A DNA stretch of 58,256 nucleotides from the NCBI GenBank assembly GCA_900544445.1, contig UQVK01000015.1:1-58256 (forward strand). Reading direction: 5' to 3'. The stretch comes from an uncultured Lachnospiraceae bacterium. GTDB lineage: Bacteria > Bacillota > Clostridia > Lachnospirales > Lachnospiraceae. Positions 1-8,287 of the stretch are shown one piece after another. Positions within the stretch are counted from its first letter, which is position 1; every line of letters starts with the position of its first letter. A model generated the notes under the pieces. It saw only the letters and a program-made list of their open reading frames with translations, did no database searches and was not told where the DNA came from. Both the position numbers and the translations under genes were made by a program.

Positions 1-70
1 CCCTTATGCTTTCTGCAACGGTCATCTTCCCAACGGCCTGCGGGCCGCATACAATGATCAAATTTGCCAT
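1..70 (-). CDS. P-loop kinase / AAA-family ATPase, N-terminus only (partial)
   Basis: Only the first 23 codons are in the window; the gene runs off the left edge. The protein begins MANLIIVCGPQAVGKMTVAE, in which GPQAVGKM is a Walker A (P-loop) motif right at the N-terminus. That layout is usual for small nucleoside- or shikimate-kinase-like and zeta-toxin-like ATPases. An AGGGAGG ribosome-binding site precedes the ATG at 70. The gene lies 27 bp downstream of hflX in the same direction and may be co-transcribed with it. The substrate cannot be told from this fragment. Confidence 0.6.
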   Translation of the reverse strand, partial: MANLIIVCGPQAVGKMTVAESIR

Positions 71-97
71 GGGTACCTCCCTGAAGTCTGTCATTTT

Positions 98-1411
98 TCA
101 ACAGCAAAACTCCCGCAGCCTCTCATAATCCCTCTCCCGGCAGCTTACCGCAATTTTCACGCCCTCCGGCAGATATTCGCAAGTGCGAACCGACGCGTTT
201 TCGTTCAGATAGCTGACCAGCTCGCCGCGGCTGTATGGAATGAGGAACACGCCCTCCCGGTTTCCGGCGTAAAGCTTTTCTTCAATCATGGAGAGCAGGG
301 CCGGAATTCCGTAGCCCTGTTTCGCGGACAGGTAGATCCGGTTTCCGTCAATCTTCGGAAGTTCCCCGGGGGCCATGATTTTGTCCGCCTTGTTCATCAC
401 ATGGATGCAGGGAATTTTCTCCGCCCCCAGCTCCCGCAGGGTTTCCTCGGTCACACGCATCTGCTCCCGGAAGCGCTCGTCGGAAGCGTCCACCACGTTT
501 AAGAGAAGGTCCGCATAACGCACCTCGTCCAGGGTGGAGCGGAAGGCCTTGATCAGGCCGTGGGGCAGGCGGCTGACGAAACCCACCGTATCGGACAGGA
601 GAAAATCCTTCCGGTTTCCCGGTTCAATCTTTCGCACTGTGGTGTCCAGCGTTGCGAACAGCATATCCTTTTCCATGACCATTTTTTCTTCCTTCACGCT
701 ACCGCCAGCCGTGTCCGCGCAGGTGGTAAGCAGGCGGTTCATCAGGGTGGATTTCCCCGCGTTGGTATAGCCCACCAGCGCTGCGAGAGGAAGGGCTGAT
801 TTGCTGCGCTTTCTCCTCTGGATATCCCGGTCGTGCTCGATGGCGTCCAGCTCCCGGCCAAGCTCGCTGATGCGGCGTTCAATTTTTCTCCGGTCCAGCT
901 CGATCTGCTTTTCACCGGAGCCCTTATTGCTCAGGCTTCCGCTGGCTCCCGCCTGCCGCCCCAGGGAATCCCGCATTCCCACCAGCCTGGGCAGCATGTA
1001 CTGGAGCCTGGCTGATTCCACCTGCAGCCTGGCTTCTCTGGTTTTTGCCCGTCTGGAGAAAATTTCCAGAATCAGGCTGGTGCGGTCCATCACGGAGGCT
1101 TCGATCTCCTTCTGCAGATTCTTCAGCTGGGAGGGCGAAAGGGCGTCCTCGAAAATCACATAATCGATGTCCAGAAGCTCCACCGTTTCCTGGATTTCCG
1201 CCACCTTTCCGCTTCCAATATAGTAAGCGGGCGTGGGGGAAGGCAGGCTCTGCTCCATCCGGGCTGCCACCTCCATGCCGCAGGCCTCCGCCAGGCTCCC
1301 CAGCTCTTCCATGGAATTGTCAAAATCCCTGTCGTTTCCCAGCCGCAGGCCAACGAGAAGGGCCTGCGGCGTCTTTTCCTGTGTATCCTGCATCTCATAA
1401 TTTCTTTCCAT
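98..1411 (-). CDS. hflX: GTPase HflX
   Basis: Ribosome-associated GTPase of the HflX family, which binds the 50S subunit and splits stalled ribosomes in stress. The N-terminal HflX domain (about residues 20-120) carries the typical YYIGSGK and DLS-type segments. A basic coiled-coil linker with REARLQVE, LQYMLPRL and GSGEKQIELDRR follows. The G domain then has G1 GYTNAGKST, G3 DTVG (LLSDTVGFV) and G4 NKAD. At about 437 aa the length is normal. I place the start at the ATG at 1411, because the GTG at 1423 overlaps the GGAGG ribosome-binding site that serves 1411. It may be first in a unit with the kinase at the left edge. Confidence 0.95.
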   Translation of the reverse strand: MERNYEMQDTQEKTPQALLVGLRLGNDRDFDNSMEELGSLAEACGMEVAARMEQSLPSPTPAYYIGSGKVAEIQETVELLDIDYVIFEDALSPSQLKNLQKEIEASVMDRTSLILEIFSRRAKTREARLQVESARLQYMLPRLVGMRDSLGRQAGASGSLSNKGSGEKQIELDRRKIERRISELGRELDAIEHDRDIQRRKRSKSALPLAALVGYTNAGKSTLMNRLLTTCADTAGGSVKEEKMVMEKDMLFATLDTTVRKIEPGNRKDFLLSDTVGFVSRLPHGLIKAFRSTLDEVRYADLLLNVVDASDERFREQMRVTEETLRELGAEKIPCIHVMNKADKIMAPGELPKIDGNRIYLSAKQGYGIPALLSMIEEKLYAGNREGVFLIPYSRGELVSYLNENASVRTCEYLPEGVKIAVSCRERDYERLREFCC

Positions 1412-1461
1412 ATTTACCTCCACTCCAAAGCGCCTTTTATTCCAATGTGCGCCAGATCGTT

Positions 1462-2982
1462 TTACAGATTCACAATTTTCGTCGCCACGTTTTCCCGAAA
1501 TCTGGCATCGTGCTCCACAAACAGCATGGTGGGGCGGTATTCCAGAATCAGTTTTTCAATCTGCATCCGGGAGAAAACGTCGATGTAATTAAAAGGTTCG
1601 TCCCACACGTACAGGTGGGCCGGCGTCAGCAGGCTGGCCGCAAGCAGCACCTTCTTTTTCTGTCCTTCCGAGTAGTCTTCCATCCGTTTCACAAACTGCA
1701 CCCGGTCAAAATCGAGCTGTCTTAAAATCGCGCAGAACAGGCTCCGATCCAGGTTCCTTCTTTCACAGAAGGCAGGAATGTCTCCACGCAGCTGAGAGGT
1801 GTCCTGATTCACATAGGAAATCACCAGCCCGGAGGCCGTCTCACAGACGCCCGTTTCCAGAACGGGCAGCGGCTCCCCGGCGCCTGCCTTTTCCAGAATC
1901 CTTTTGATCAGCGTGGATTTGCCGCAGCCGTTTTCTCCGTGCAGGGCGGCCCGGTCTCCCTGTTCGATCTGGAAGGTCAGTCCGGTAAAAACCGCTTTTT
2001 CCGCGTCCGCATACCGGACGGAATAGTCCCGCACGTTCACCAGCACCCTTTTGTGATGGGTCAGGGGCATCAGCTTCAGATCCACCGGCTCCTCCAAATC
2101 CACCAGCAGACCTTCCTTTTCTTCGATCTCCCGGTCAATCCTCTTTTTCATCTGGGTCACGCGGCTCTGCAGCTTCCTGGTTTTCTCTCCGATATAGGCT
2201 CTTCTTCCACCGTGTCCCGGATCCTTCACCGGATCAAAGCCGATTTTACTCCGTTCGCTCTTCTCTGCCCACTGCCCCGTCCGTTCCGAAGCTTCTTTCA
2301 GCCTGCCGATTTCCTTCCGGTGCTTCTCGTTTTCTGCTTTTTCAAACGCGTCTCTGCGGTTTTTATTTTCCCACCAGCTGGAAAAATTCCCGCTCTGCAC
2401 CTCGATGGTCCGGCGGTTTAAAACCAGCACATGATCCACGCAGGCGTCCAGCAGATCTCTGTCATGGGATACCAGAATAAATCCCTTTTTCCCCGCCAGA
2501 TATCGTTTCACCGTTTCTCTGGCTTCCTGATCCAGATGGTTCGTGGGTTCGTCAATCAGCAGGAAATCACTTTCTCCGGAAAACAGCACCGCCAGCATCA
2601 CTTTCGCACGTTCTCCCGGGCTCAGCGTCCCGAACGGCCGGTACAGGATTTCCGCGCTTTCCCGCAGAAGCTCCAGCTCACAGATCACGCGCCACAGCTC
2701 GCAGCCGCCTTTCAGCTCCTCCGCAAACTCCGCGGCGGGCTGACTTTTCTGTTCTTCCGTAACCGGATAGGGAAAATAATCGAAAACCGTGGAAGTACGA
2801 ATGCTCCCCTCATAAGAATACTTCCCAAGGAGCAGGTTCAGGAAAGTCGTCTTTCCCTTCCCGTTGCGTCCGATCAGTCCCAGCTTCCAGTCCGTGTCAA
2901 TGGTAAAGGATACGTCTTCAAAAATATTGTCAAAGCTGCCTTCATAAGCGAAGGTCAGATGATTCACTCCAATCTGTGACAT
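1462..2982 (-). CDS. ABC-F ATPase, Lsa-like (lincosamide/streptogramin A/pleuromutilin ribosome protection)
   Basis: Cytoplasmic ABC-F protein of 506 aa with two ABC domains and no membrane segments. Domain 1 has Walker A GRNGKGKTT, signature LSPGERAKV and Walker B LLIDEPTNHLD. A charged linker (ERTGQWAEKSERSK) joins it to domain 2, with GENGCGKST, a degenerate signature YSEGQKKKV and Walker B VWDEPFNYID. The opening (MSQIGVNHLTFAYEG, then DTDWKLGLIGRNG) resembles Lsa and Vga proteins, which enter the ribosomal E site and dislodge lincosamides, streptogramin A and pleuromutilins. GGAGGTGAAA precedes ATG 2982; an in-frame extension to 3084 lacks a comparable site. The long leader with a small peptide gene and hairpins suggests drug-inducible expression. 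Actual resistance is inferred. Confidence 0.85.
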   Translation of the reverse strand: MSQIGVNHLTFAYEGSFDNIFEDVSFTIDTDWKLGLIGRNGKGKTTFLNLLLGKYSYEGSIRTSTVFDYFPYPVTEEQKSQPAAEFAEELKGGCELWRVICELELLRESAEILYRPFGTLSPGERAKVMLAVLFSGESDFLLIDEPTNHLDQEARETVKRYLAGKKGFILVSHDRDLLDACVDHVLVLNRRTIEVQSGNFSSWWENKNRRDAFEKAENEKHRKEIGRLKEASERTGQWAEKSERSKIGFDPVKDPGHGGRRAYIGEKTRKLQSRVTQMKKRIDREIEEKEGLLVDLEEPVDLKLMPLTHHKRVLVNVRDYSVRYADAEKAVFTGLTFQIEQGDRAALHGENGCGKSTLIKRILEKAGAGEPLPVLETGVCETASGLVISYVNQDTSQLRGDIPAFCERRNLDRSLFCAILRQLDFDRVQFVKRMEDYSEGQKKKVLLAASLLTPAHLYVWDEPFNYIDVFSRMQIEKLILEYRPTMLFVEHDARFRENVATKIVNL

Positions 2983-2994
2983 TTTCACCTCCAT

Positions 2995-3017
2995 GTCGGA
3001 GCGTCCTTTGCTCCGAC
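2995..3017 (-). promoter_or_regulatory. Stem-loop abutting the ABC-F ribosome-binding site
   Basis: A perfect 8-bp inverted repeat (GTCGGAGC/GCTCCGAC, 7-nt loop) ends a few bases upstream of the GGAGG of the ABC-F gene. It lacks a T tract, so it is more likely a translation-level element than a terminator. A possible 42-codon reading frame (3070 to 2942, ATG preceded by AGAGG) runs through it and overlaps the ABC-F start; its translation could open the hairpin. Confidence 0.5.
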
Positions 3018-3093
3018 GCAAAACTGCCGAGGCATTTTCTGCATACAAAAAAGAGAATGTCATCAGCCATACAGCCTCTTCCATTCCTGGCAG

Positions 3094-3115
3094 AAAACCG
3101 GCGGGATGGCCCGCC
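3094..3115 (-). terminator. Attenuator-like terminator in the ABC-F leader
   Basis: On the minus strand a 6-bp all-G/C stem (GGCGGG/CCCGCC, loop CCAT) is followed by GGTTTTC. It lies between the leader peptide and the ABC-F gene, so stopping here would keep the ABC-F gene off. The short T run makes it a moderate terminator. Confidence 0.5.
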
Positions 3116-3306
3116 TTCAGTTTCCTGACGAAAGGAAGAAAACTGTATCTTCCGAGACACAGATAATTTCACACACAAAAAAGATGGAAAACTTTCCTGA
3201 TCATACTTTTTAAAAATAATCAGGGAATCCGTTTTCCGCACAGAATCCGTCCCATACGGACAGGTCTGTCAGCCGTTCCTGCACGGCCGTTTTTTTGCGT
3301 TGAAAG

Positions 3307-3333
3307 TTATCTGTTTCTCTTTCTAATGAACAT
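3307..3333 (-). CDS. Leader peptide (8 aa) upstream of the ABC-F gene
   Basis: A nine-codon reading frame, MFIRKRNR followed by TAA, starts about 55 nt downstream of the predicted transcription start. AGAGG precedes the ATG by 7 nt. The R-K-R and R-N-R triplets fit the +x+ arrest motif known from macrolide-inducible erm leader peptides. Short leader peptides in which a drug stalls the ribosome commonly control erm and ABC-F resistance genes. Its position before an attenuator-like hairpin fits that mechanism. No expression is shown, and such short frames can arise by chance. Confidence 0.55.
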   Translation of the reverse strand: MFIRKRNR

Positions 3334-3377
3334 TCTCTTGCCTCTTAATATGAAATATGTGATTGATTTCTGATTTA

Positions 3378-3389
3378 TGTAGCGCTACA
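3378..3389. promoter_or_regulatory. Perfect 12-bp palindrome at the ABC-F transcription start
   Basis: TGTAGCGCTACA is a perfect palindrome just downstream of the -10 box at 3395-3400, covering the expected +1. Its position and CG centre resemble operators of LacI/CcpA-type repressors. Binding is inferred only. Confidence 0.4.
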
Positions 3390-3394
3390 GCATC

Positions 3395-3423
3395 ATATTA
3401 ACCGCGCCGCAGCCGACTGTCAA
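3395..3423 (-). promoter_or_regulatory. Promoter of the ABC-F leader transcript
   Basis: Reads leftward as TTGACA (3423-3418), a 17-bp spacer and TAATAT (3400-3395), close to a full sigma-A consensus. It lies about 400 bp upstream of the ABC-F start, so the mRNA carries a long 5' leader. Confidence 0.8.
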
Positions 3424-3480
3424 GCGGTTTTGCATTTTTCTTCCGAATCGTTTCCGATGTCAGTTACAGTTCGCTTCGCG

Positions 3481-6400
3481 TCACATAAAATCAAACAGAC
3501 TGAGCTGTTCGGCTTCCATCTGCGCTTCCGGCTTTTCCTCCACCGCATTTTCCCGGACCGCCATATCCTGCGGGATCTCAGAAAGGAATGGGGAAGGCTG
3601 TTCGGTACAGGTTAGGATCAGTTCCTCCACGGCGCGGGTCATTCCCACAAAGCACAGTCTGCGCTCCTCCTGAATATCGGCCCGGGCAAGGCCTGTCTGA
3701 AGCGGCATTTTATCCGCCTCCATGCCATACAGGATCACCACAGGAAACTCCAGCCCTTTGGAACCGTGCAGCGTCATCAGGGTGACCGCATCCGCCTGGA
3801 ATTTTCTTCCGCCGTTTCTGCGCACATCTCCGTCCTCTCCGAAATCCAGCGTATCCAGAAACGCTTCCATCGTGGGGTATAAAACGGCCATGTCCGCGAC
3901 CCGGTTCAGATCCTCCATGACCGCATCCGCGTCCTCTCCTTCCGGCTCCCATTCCTGCATCCATTCCTCCAGCAGTCTGACCGGCTTCGTCCGTTTGATC
4001 TTTTTTCCATATTTGGATGCGAGATATGCAAGCCTTTCCTCAGCCGCCTCTCCCAGCAGGGGACACAGCAGTCTCCGGGCAAGTTCTCCTGCTCCTTCCT
4101 CCTCCGGGTAAAGCGCAAAACGGAAGAAGGCCAGCGCCGCACGGACCTCCCGGCGCATCAGAAAATCCTCTCTCCCCGCAACCACATAGGGAATCCCTTC
4201 CTGACGAAGACATTTTTCCAGCCAGGCGGCCTGGCGGTGGGTCCGATACAGCACGGCGATATCGGAAAAGCTGCGCGCCGCGTCTCCTCTGTGGTCATTC
4301 TCCTCCGTATCCAGCATATCGATACCGCCGATCTGTCGGTTGATCTCCTTTGCGGTAAAAATCGCCTCCCGCCGTTCATCCGGAGCGGTCACGATACGCA
4401 CGGCCGCTTCGCCGCTGCGGTGCGCCTGCATCCGCCTCGCTCCGCCCGCATTGTGGGAAATGACGGAGAGGGAAGCGGCGAGAATCTGCCGGGTGGACCG
4501 ATAATTTTCTTCCAGCCGGATGGTGTGAAGTTCCGGGAAATCCTCCTGCAGCTTATCAAAGCAGGCCGCGTCCGAGCCCCGGAAGCCGTAGATAGACTGA
4601 TCCGGATCTCCGATCACAAAAAGTTCTGTTCCATTCCGGTTCCATGCCTGCATCAGACGGTACTGCAGCGGGTTGATGTCCTGAAACTCGTCGATCAGAA
4701 GGCAAGCAAAACAGGCACGGTCCTCATCGGTCACCGTTTCCTCCTCTTCCAGCAGGCGAAGCGTCTCCAGAAGCAGATCGTCATAGTCCATTACCCCCTG
4801 CTCCTTCATGGCCTCCTGATACAACGCACGGGCTTCCTTGCGTTTATCCGCTTCTGGCTCCTTCCCCTCTTCGCTCTCCGGCTCTGTCATCCCGTTTTTC
4901 ACACGGGAAAGATCCCTTAAAAACCGGCCCGGAGAACCTTTCAGGCCCGCCTGTTTCATGGCTTCCCCTGCAAGCTCCTCCTTCAGCCCCTCATCCGCGA
5001 GAAGCACGGGAATCCCCTTTTTCTTCAGGAACCTGCTGCTCACCGCATGGAATGTGCCGATCTGAATGTCCTCATATCCACACTGTTTTGAGTCGGAGAC
5101 CTGCCTCAGGCGGTCGCGCATCTCCTGGGCCGCCCTGTTGGTGAAGGTCACCGCGGTGATCTGTCCGGGTTCCACGCCTCTGACCTCCACCAGATACTGC
5201 AGACGGGCAATCAGGGTTTTTGTCTTTCCCGCGCCGGGACCGGCAATGACCGCCACGGCCCGGTCGGAGGCGCGGACGGCTTCTTCCTGCAGAGGATTCA
5301 GGGAGGACAGGATCTCCTTTTCCCGTTCAGTCTCTGAAACCGAAGGCCCGTCTGTCTGTTTCAGCAATTCCTCCGCCGCTTCTGCAGATTCCGCGCCCAG
5401 TTCGCGGGAAAATTCTTCGGCCGCCGTTTTTTTCACCGCTTCCATCCGGTCTTTTTCTTCGGCTTTCTGTTCCATCTGCGCCAGCTCTTCCGCCGAAAAC
5501 AGGGAGAGCTGTCCCTCCAGACTGCTGATATCCTCCTCCGAAAGCAGGCCGATTTTTCCATATTCCCCATCGTAGCCGGGCGTGCGCTTCACCCGTCCCT
5601 CCCGCAGGCGGTTGATTCCTTCCGCCACCAGCGGCCCTGCCGCATGACGGATATCCTCAATGGGCGCCTGCCGCAGGATGAAAAACTCCGGCCCCAGCGC
5701 CCCAATCAGCCTCTCGTAGGTTTCCTGTACCTTCTTTCCCGCCGCGCTGGCTCCGGTGGAAGCGGCAATCACTTCTGGAAGCGGAACCAGGCTTTCAAAG
5801 GGCTTTGCATCCGGCCGCACGTAGTCCTCAGGCCGGTCAGCCAGCTGTTCTACCCGGTTCAGCACGCCGATGGTGATCTTTTTCCCACAGACCGGGCAAC
5901 GGTTGCCGAGTTCTGCGGTCTCCTGGGGACTGATGCAGAGGCCGCATTTCCGATGGCCGTCAAAATGATATTTTCCTTCCTCCGGGAAAAATTCCAGCGT
6001 TCCGGCAAGTCCCTCTCCCGTGTTTATGGCCTTCGCGATTCCGTCATAGGACAGCTCCGTCTGAAACAGCGTGGCCTCCCGCCCCAGCTTCGCCGGGGAA
6101 TGGGCGTCCGAATTGGAAATCAGAAGATAGGAGTCCAGCGCGGAAACCCGCCAGTTCATGGGCGGATCGGAAGAAAGCCCCGTTTCCAGCGCATGGATAT
6201 GGGGTGTCAGATCCCCAAAGCATTCCTCGATGGAATCAAAGCCGGAAAAGGCCCCGAACAGCGAAAAATGGGGCGTCCAGATATGAGCCGGAACGTATAC
6301 GGCCTCCGGACAGGTTTCCAGCATGATTTCCAGAAGATCTCTGCAGTCCAGTCCCAAGATCGGCCTGCCGTCCGAATGAATGTTTCCGATCAGCTCCAGC

Positions 6401-6771
6401 CGTCTGGAAAGGGCCTCCGCCTCCTCAAGTCCGGGCAGCAGGAGCAGACTGTGGACCTTGCGCACCCTCTCATTTTTCTTATAAATGGAACTGATCTCTC
6501 CCGTCACCAGAAAGCGCGGTTTCTCCTCCGGCACGCCCTCCTGATGGATGCGGTATTCCTCCTTCAGCACATAAAGCCCGTCCTCTGCCGGTTCCAGCTT
6601 CTCCATCAGCTCCGCCCGCCATGTGGGGTGGGTGAAATCCCCGGTTCCCAGAATATGAATTCCCTTTTTTCTCGCCATGAACTCCAGATGCTCCGGGTCG
6701 CCGTCCCTGCTCGTGGCCCGGGAAAAACGGGAATGTATGTGCAGATCTCCAATGTATGTTTGATGTGTCAT
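3481..6771 (-). CDS. PHP-domain (endonuclease Q-like) / UvrD-type helicase fusion
   Basis: Protein of about 1096 aa joining two enzymes. The N-terminal third is a PHP-type metal-dependent phosphoesterase (GDLHIHSRFS, GTGDFTHP, SNSDAHSP) like archaeal endonuclease Q, which nicks DNA at deaminated bases. A four-cysteine zinc site follows (CGLC, then CPVC). The C-terminal two thirds are a superfamily 1A helicase: Walker A AGPGAGKTKT, Walker B DEFQD, motif III GDPDQSIYGFRG, motif IV ENYRS and motif V LHGSKGLEFP. The most likely role is DNA repair. I prefer ATG 6771 (MTHQTYIG), where homology begins; the frame stays open to a TTG at 6897 without a ribosome-binding site. The site before 6771 is itself modest. 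Confidence 0.88.
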   Translation of the reverse strand: MTHQTYIGDLHIHSRFSRATSRDGDPEHLEFMARKKGIHILGTGDFTHPTWRAELMEKLEPAEDGLYVLKEEYRIHQEGVPEEKPRFLVTGEISSIYKKNERVRKVHSLLLLPGLEEAEALSRRLELIGNIHSDGRPILGLDCRDLLEIMLETCPEAVYVPAHIWTPHFSLFGAFSGFDSIEECFGDLTPHIHALETGLSSDPPMNWRVSALDSYLLISNSDAHSPAKLGREATLFQTELSYDGIAKAINTGEGLAGTLEFFPEEGKYHFDGHRKCGLCISPQETAELGNRCPVCGKKITIGVLNRVEQLADRPEDYVRPDAKPFESLVPLPEVIAASTGASAAGKKVQETYERLIGALGPEFFILRQAPIEDIRHAAGPLVAEGINRLREGRVKRTPGYDGEYGKIGLLSEEDISSLEGQLSLFSAEELAQMEQKAEEKDRMEAVKKTAAEEFSRELGAESAEAAEELLKQTDGPSVSETEREKEILSSLNPLQEEAVRASDRAVAVIAGPGAGKTKTLIARLQYLVEVRGVEPGQITAVTFTNRAAQEMRDRLRQVSDSKQCGYEDIQIGTFHAVSSRFLKKKGIPVLLADEGLKEELAGEAMKQAGLKGSPGRFLRDLSRVKNGMTEPESEEGKEPEADKRKEARALYQEAMKEQGVMDYDDLLLETLRLLEEEETVTDEDRACFACLLIDEFQDINPLQYRLMQAWNRNGTELFVIGDPDQSIYGFRGSDAACFDKLQEDFPELHTIRLEENYRSTRQILAASLSVISHNAGGARRMQAHRSGEAAVRIVTAPDERREAIFTAKEINRQIGGIDMLDTEENDHRGDAARSFSDIAVLYRTHRQAAWLEKCLRQEGIPYVVAGREDFLMRREVRAALAFFRFALYPEEEGAGELARRLLCPLLGEAAEERLAYLASKYGKKIKRTKPVRLLEEWMQEWEPEGEDADAVMEDLNRVADMAVLYPTMEAFLDTLDFGEDGDVRRNGGRKFQADAVTLMTLHGSKGLEFPVVILYGMEADKMPLQTGLARADIQEERRLCFVGMTRAVEELILTCTEQPSPFLSEIPQDMAVRENAVEEKPEAQMEAEQLSLFDFM

Positions 6772-6955
6772 CCTTATCTTTTCCCTTCCGGCCTCCTGAT
6801 GCCCGTATTTTCCTTTCGCAGCGATATGAAAAACAGCGGACAGGAGTGGTTCCTTTCGGAGATTATTATAGCTTTTTGAGGAATGGGGCGCAAGCAAAGT
6901 CTTGCTCGCAATGGTTTGCCCGCAAATATCCGCTCCTCATTCCGGCATTTCTTTC

Positions 6956-7501
6956 CTACCTGAAGATTCTATATCTCTGAATGGTTTGCCGGAAGGTTTC
7001 GCTGTAGAACTCAGCTTCCAGCCTGCCTCCACAGCGTTGAATGACGCGGGCGGAAGCAATGTTGGATTGATCACAGGTCAGAACAAATTTTGTCAGGCCG
7101 ATTGAACCACAAAAATTCAGCGTCTCTTCCAGCATACGTGTCGCATAGCCCTTTCCGCGTTCCGTAGGACGGATACAGTATCCAATATGCCCTCCTTCTT
7201 CCCGCAAAAAAGCATTCAGTGCCAGTCGGATATTGATCATTCCAACCACTTTTTCGTCTTCCTCTCTGACATAAAAGTAGGTCAGTGCCGGTACACGGCC
7301 CGGCTCTATATTGGCAATATCGATATCCGCCATAACCTTTTTAATCCACTCCTCATAGGAGCTCTGATTCAGGTAACGGTACAGTCCTCCACTTCCGTTG
7401 CTCTCTGACTCATATTTATCAAATTCGCAGATAAAATCCTTCGCCTTTTCTTCATAGTCGCTGTTGGGAAATACAAACCTCATCTTTGTTTGATTTTTCA
7501 T
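6956..7501 (-). CDS. GNAT family N-acetyltransferase
   Basis: Predicted acetyl-CoA-dependent acetyltransferase of 181 aa. The acetyl-CoA pyrophosphate-binding motif A is clear (HIGYCIRPTERGKGYATRML, with R-G-K-G-Y-A), followed by motif B around NIASARVIQRCGG. The order beta strand, motif A, then N-x-x-S-x-x-x-I-x-x-x-x-G fits GNAT proteins that modify small molecules or ribosomal-protein N-termini; the substrate is unknown. GGGGAGG precedes the ATG at 7501. It lies upstream of the PHP-helicase gene in the same direction, 184 bp away, and is probably independent. Confidence 0.88.
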   Translation of the reverse strand: MKNQTKMRFVFPNSDYEEKAKDFICEFDKYESESNGSGGLYRYLNQSSYEEWIKKVMADIDIANIEPGRVPALTYFYVREEDEKVVGMINIRLALNAFLREEGGHIGYCIRPTERGKGYATRMLEETLNFCGSIGLTKFVLTCDQSNIASARVIQRCGGRLEAEFYSETFRQTIQRYRIFR

Positions 7502-7701
7502 CTTCCTGCCCTCCCCTGTATTTATCTGCTATTCTATCGTTATCCGCCATATGCTTCAAGATTTTTCTTGCCTGCCCCATCCGAAGGTGCTACAATACAG
7601 TCAGGCATATAATTTCCAGAAGCCATTCGGCTTTTCAGACAGGACAATCATCTGTCCATTCTGTTTTTCATGATTTCAGAAACTCTATGCTGAATCCCTA
7701 A

Positions 7702-8259
7702 AATCCACACAGTAAATTACAAAATCGGCAGGGAACCAAGGTTCGTCTGATCAATATCAATCCCGGCTCCAGCCCAGAACTGATGGCCAGGTGCAAAGTA
7801 CTGCGGGAATACAGTGAGTTTGTAGCACGGATCAGAAAATATATCGGAAAAGAGGCTTCTGTCAGAGAAGCGGTGGAACAGGCTGTAACCGAATGTATTC
7901 GGGAAGGAATTCTGGAAGAATTCCTGCTCAGCCAGAGATCGGAGGTAGTAGCCATGTCAATCTTTGAATACGATCACGAAGTAGAGATGAAGAAGCTGGC
8001 AGATGAGATGCGGGAACAACTGCGGGAGGAGGTTCGGGAAGAAGTGCAGGAAGAGCTGCAAGATAAGTTTCGAGAGGAAGGAAAAGCCCAGTTTTTATTG
8101 CTGGTCCTGAATCTCCGCGGCACGGTTCCTAAATGGCTGAAGGAGCGGATTCTTTGTGAAAGGGATTCCGAACTTCTGGAAAGCTGGATGAAAACGGCCG
8201 CCGATGCCGCTTCTGTGGCGGACTTTCTGAACAAAACAGGGCTGAAGGAACCTGTCTGA
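7702..8259 (+). pseudogene. 5'-truncated Rpn-family nuclease/transposase (PDDEXK family)
   Basis: The open frame resembles the C-terminal half of Rpn/PDDEXK-type putative transposases common in Lachnospiraceae. It has NINPGSSPELM, an EYSEFVARIRKY segment, EAVEQAVTECIREGILEEFL, and then a glutamate/arginine-rich coiled coil (MREQLREEVREEVQEEL). Homology already begins upstream of the first ATG (7783), back to about 7730, and an in-frame stop sits at 7699-7701. The N-terminal nuclease half with the D-E-x-K residues is absent. No proper ribosome-binding site precedes 7783. I read it as a decayed fragment, though a shortened product from 7783 (158 aa) cannot be excluded. An intact relative lies at 42955-43959. 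Confidence 0.7.
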
Positions 8260-8287
8260 GCATGACCTCTGCCCTGTTCGCTGCAGG

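Noticed and set aside
98..1423. GTG start for hflX at 1423
   Set aside because: The GTG overlaps the GGAGG that serves the ATG at 1411.
3272..3296. Plus-strand hairpin GCCGT/ACGGC followed by seven T residues
   Set aside because: Looks like a terminator on the plus strand, but no plus-strand gene precedes it; on the minus strand it is only one of the leader stems.
5644..6879. 411-codon frame antisense to the PHP-helicase
   Set aside because: Overlaps a well-supported gene and has no recognised motif.
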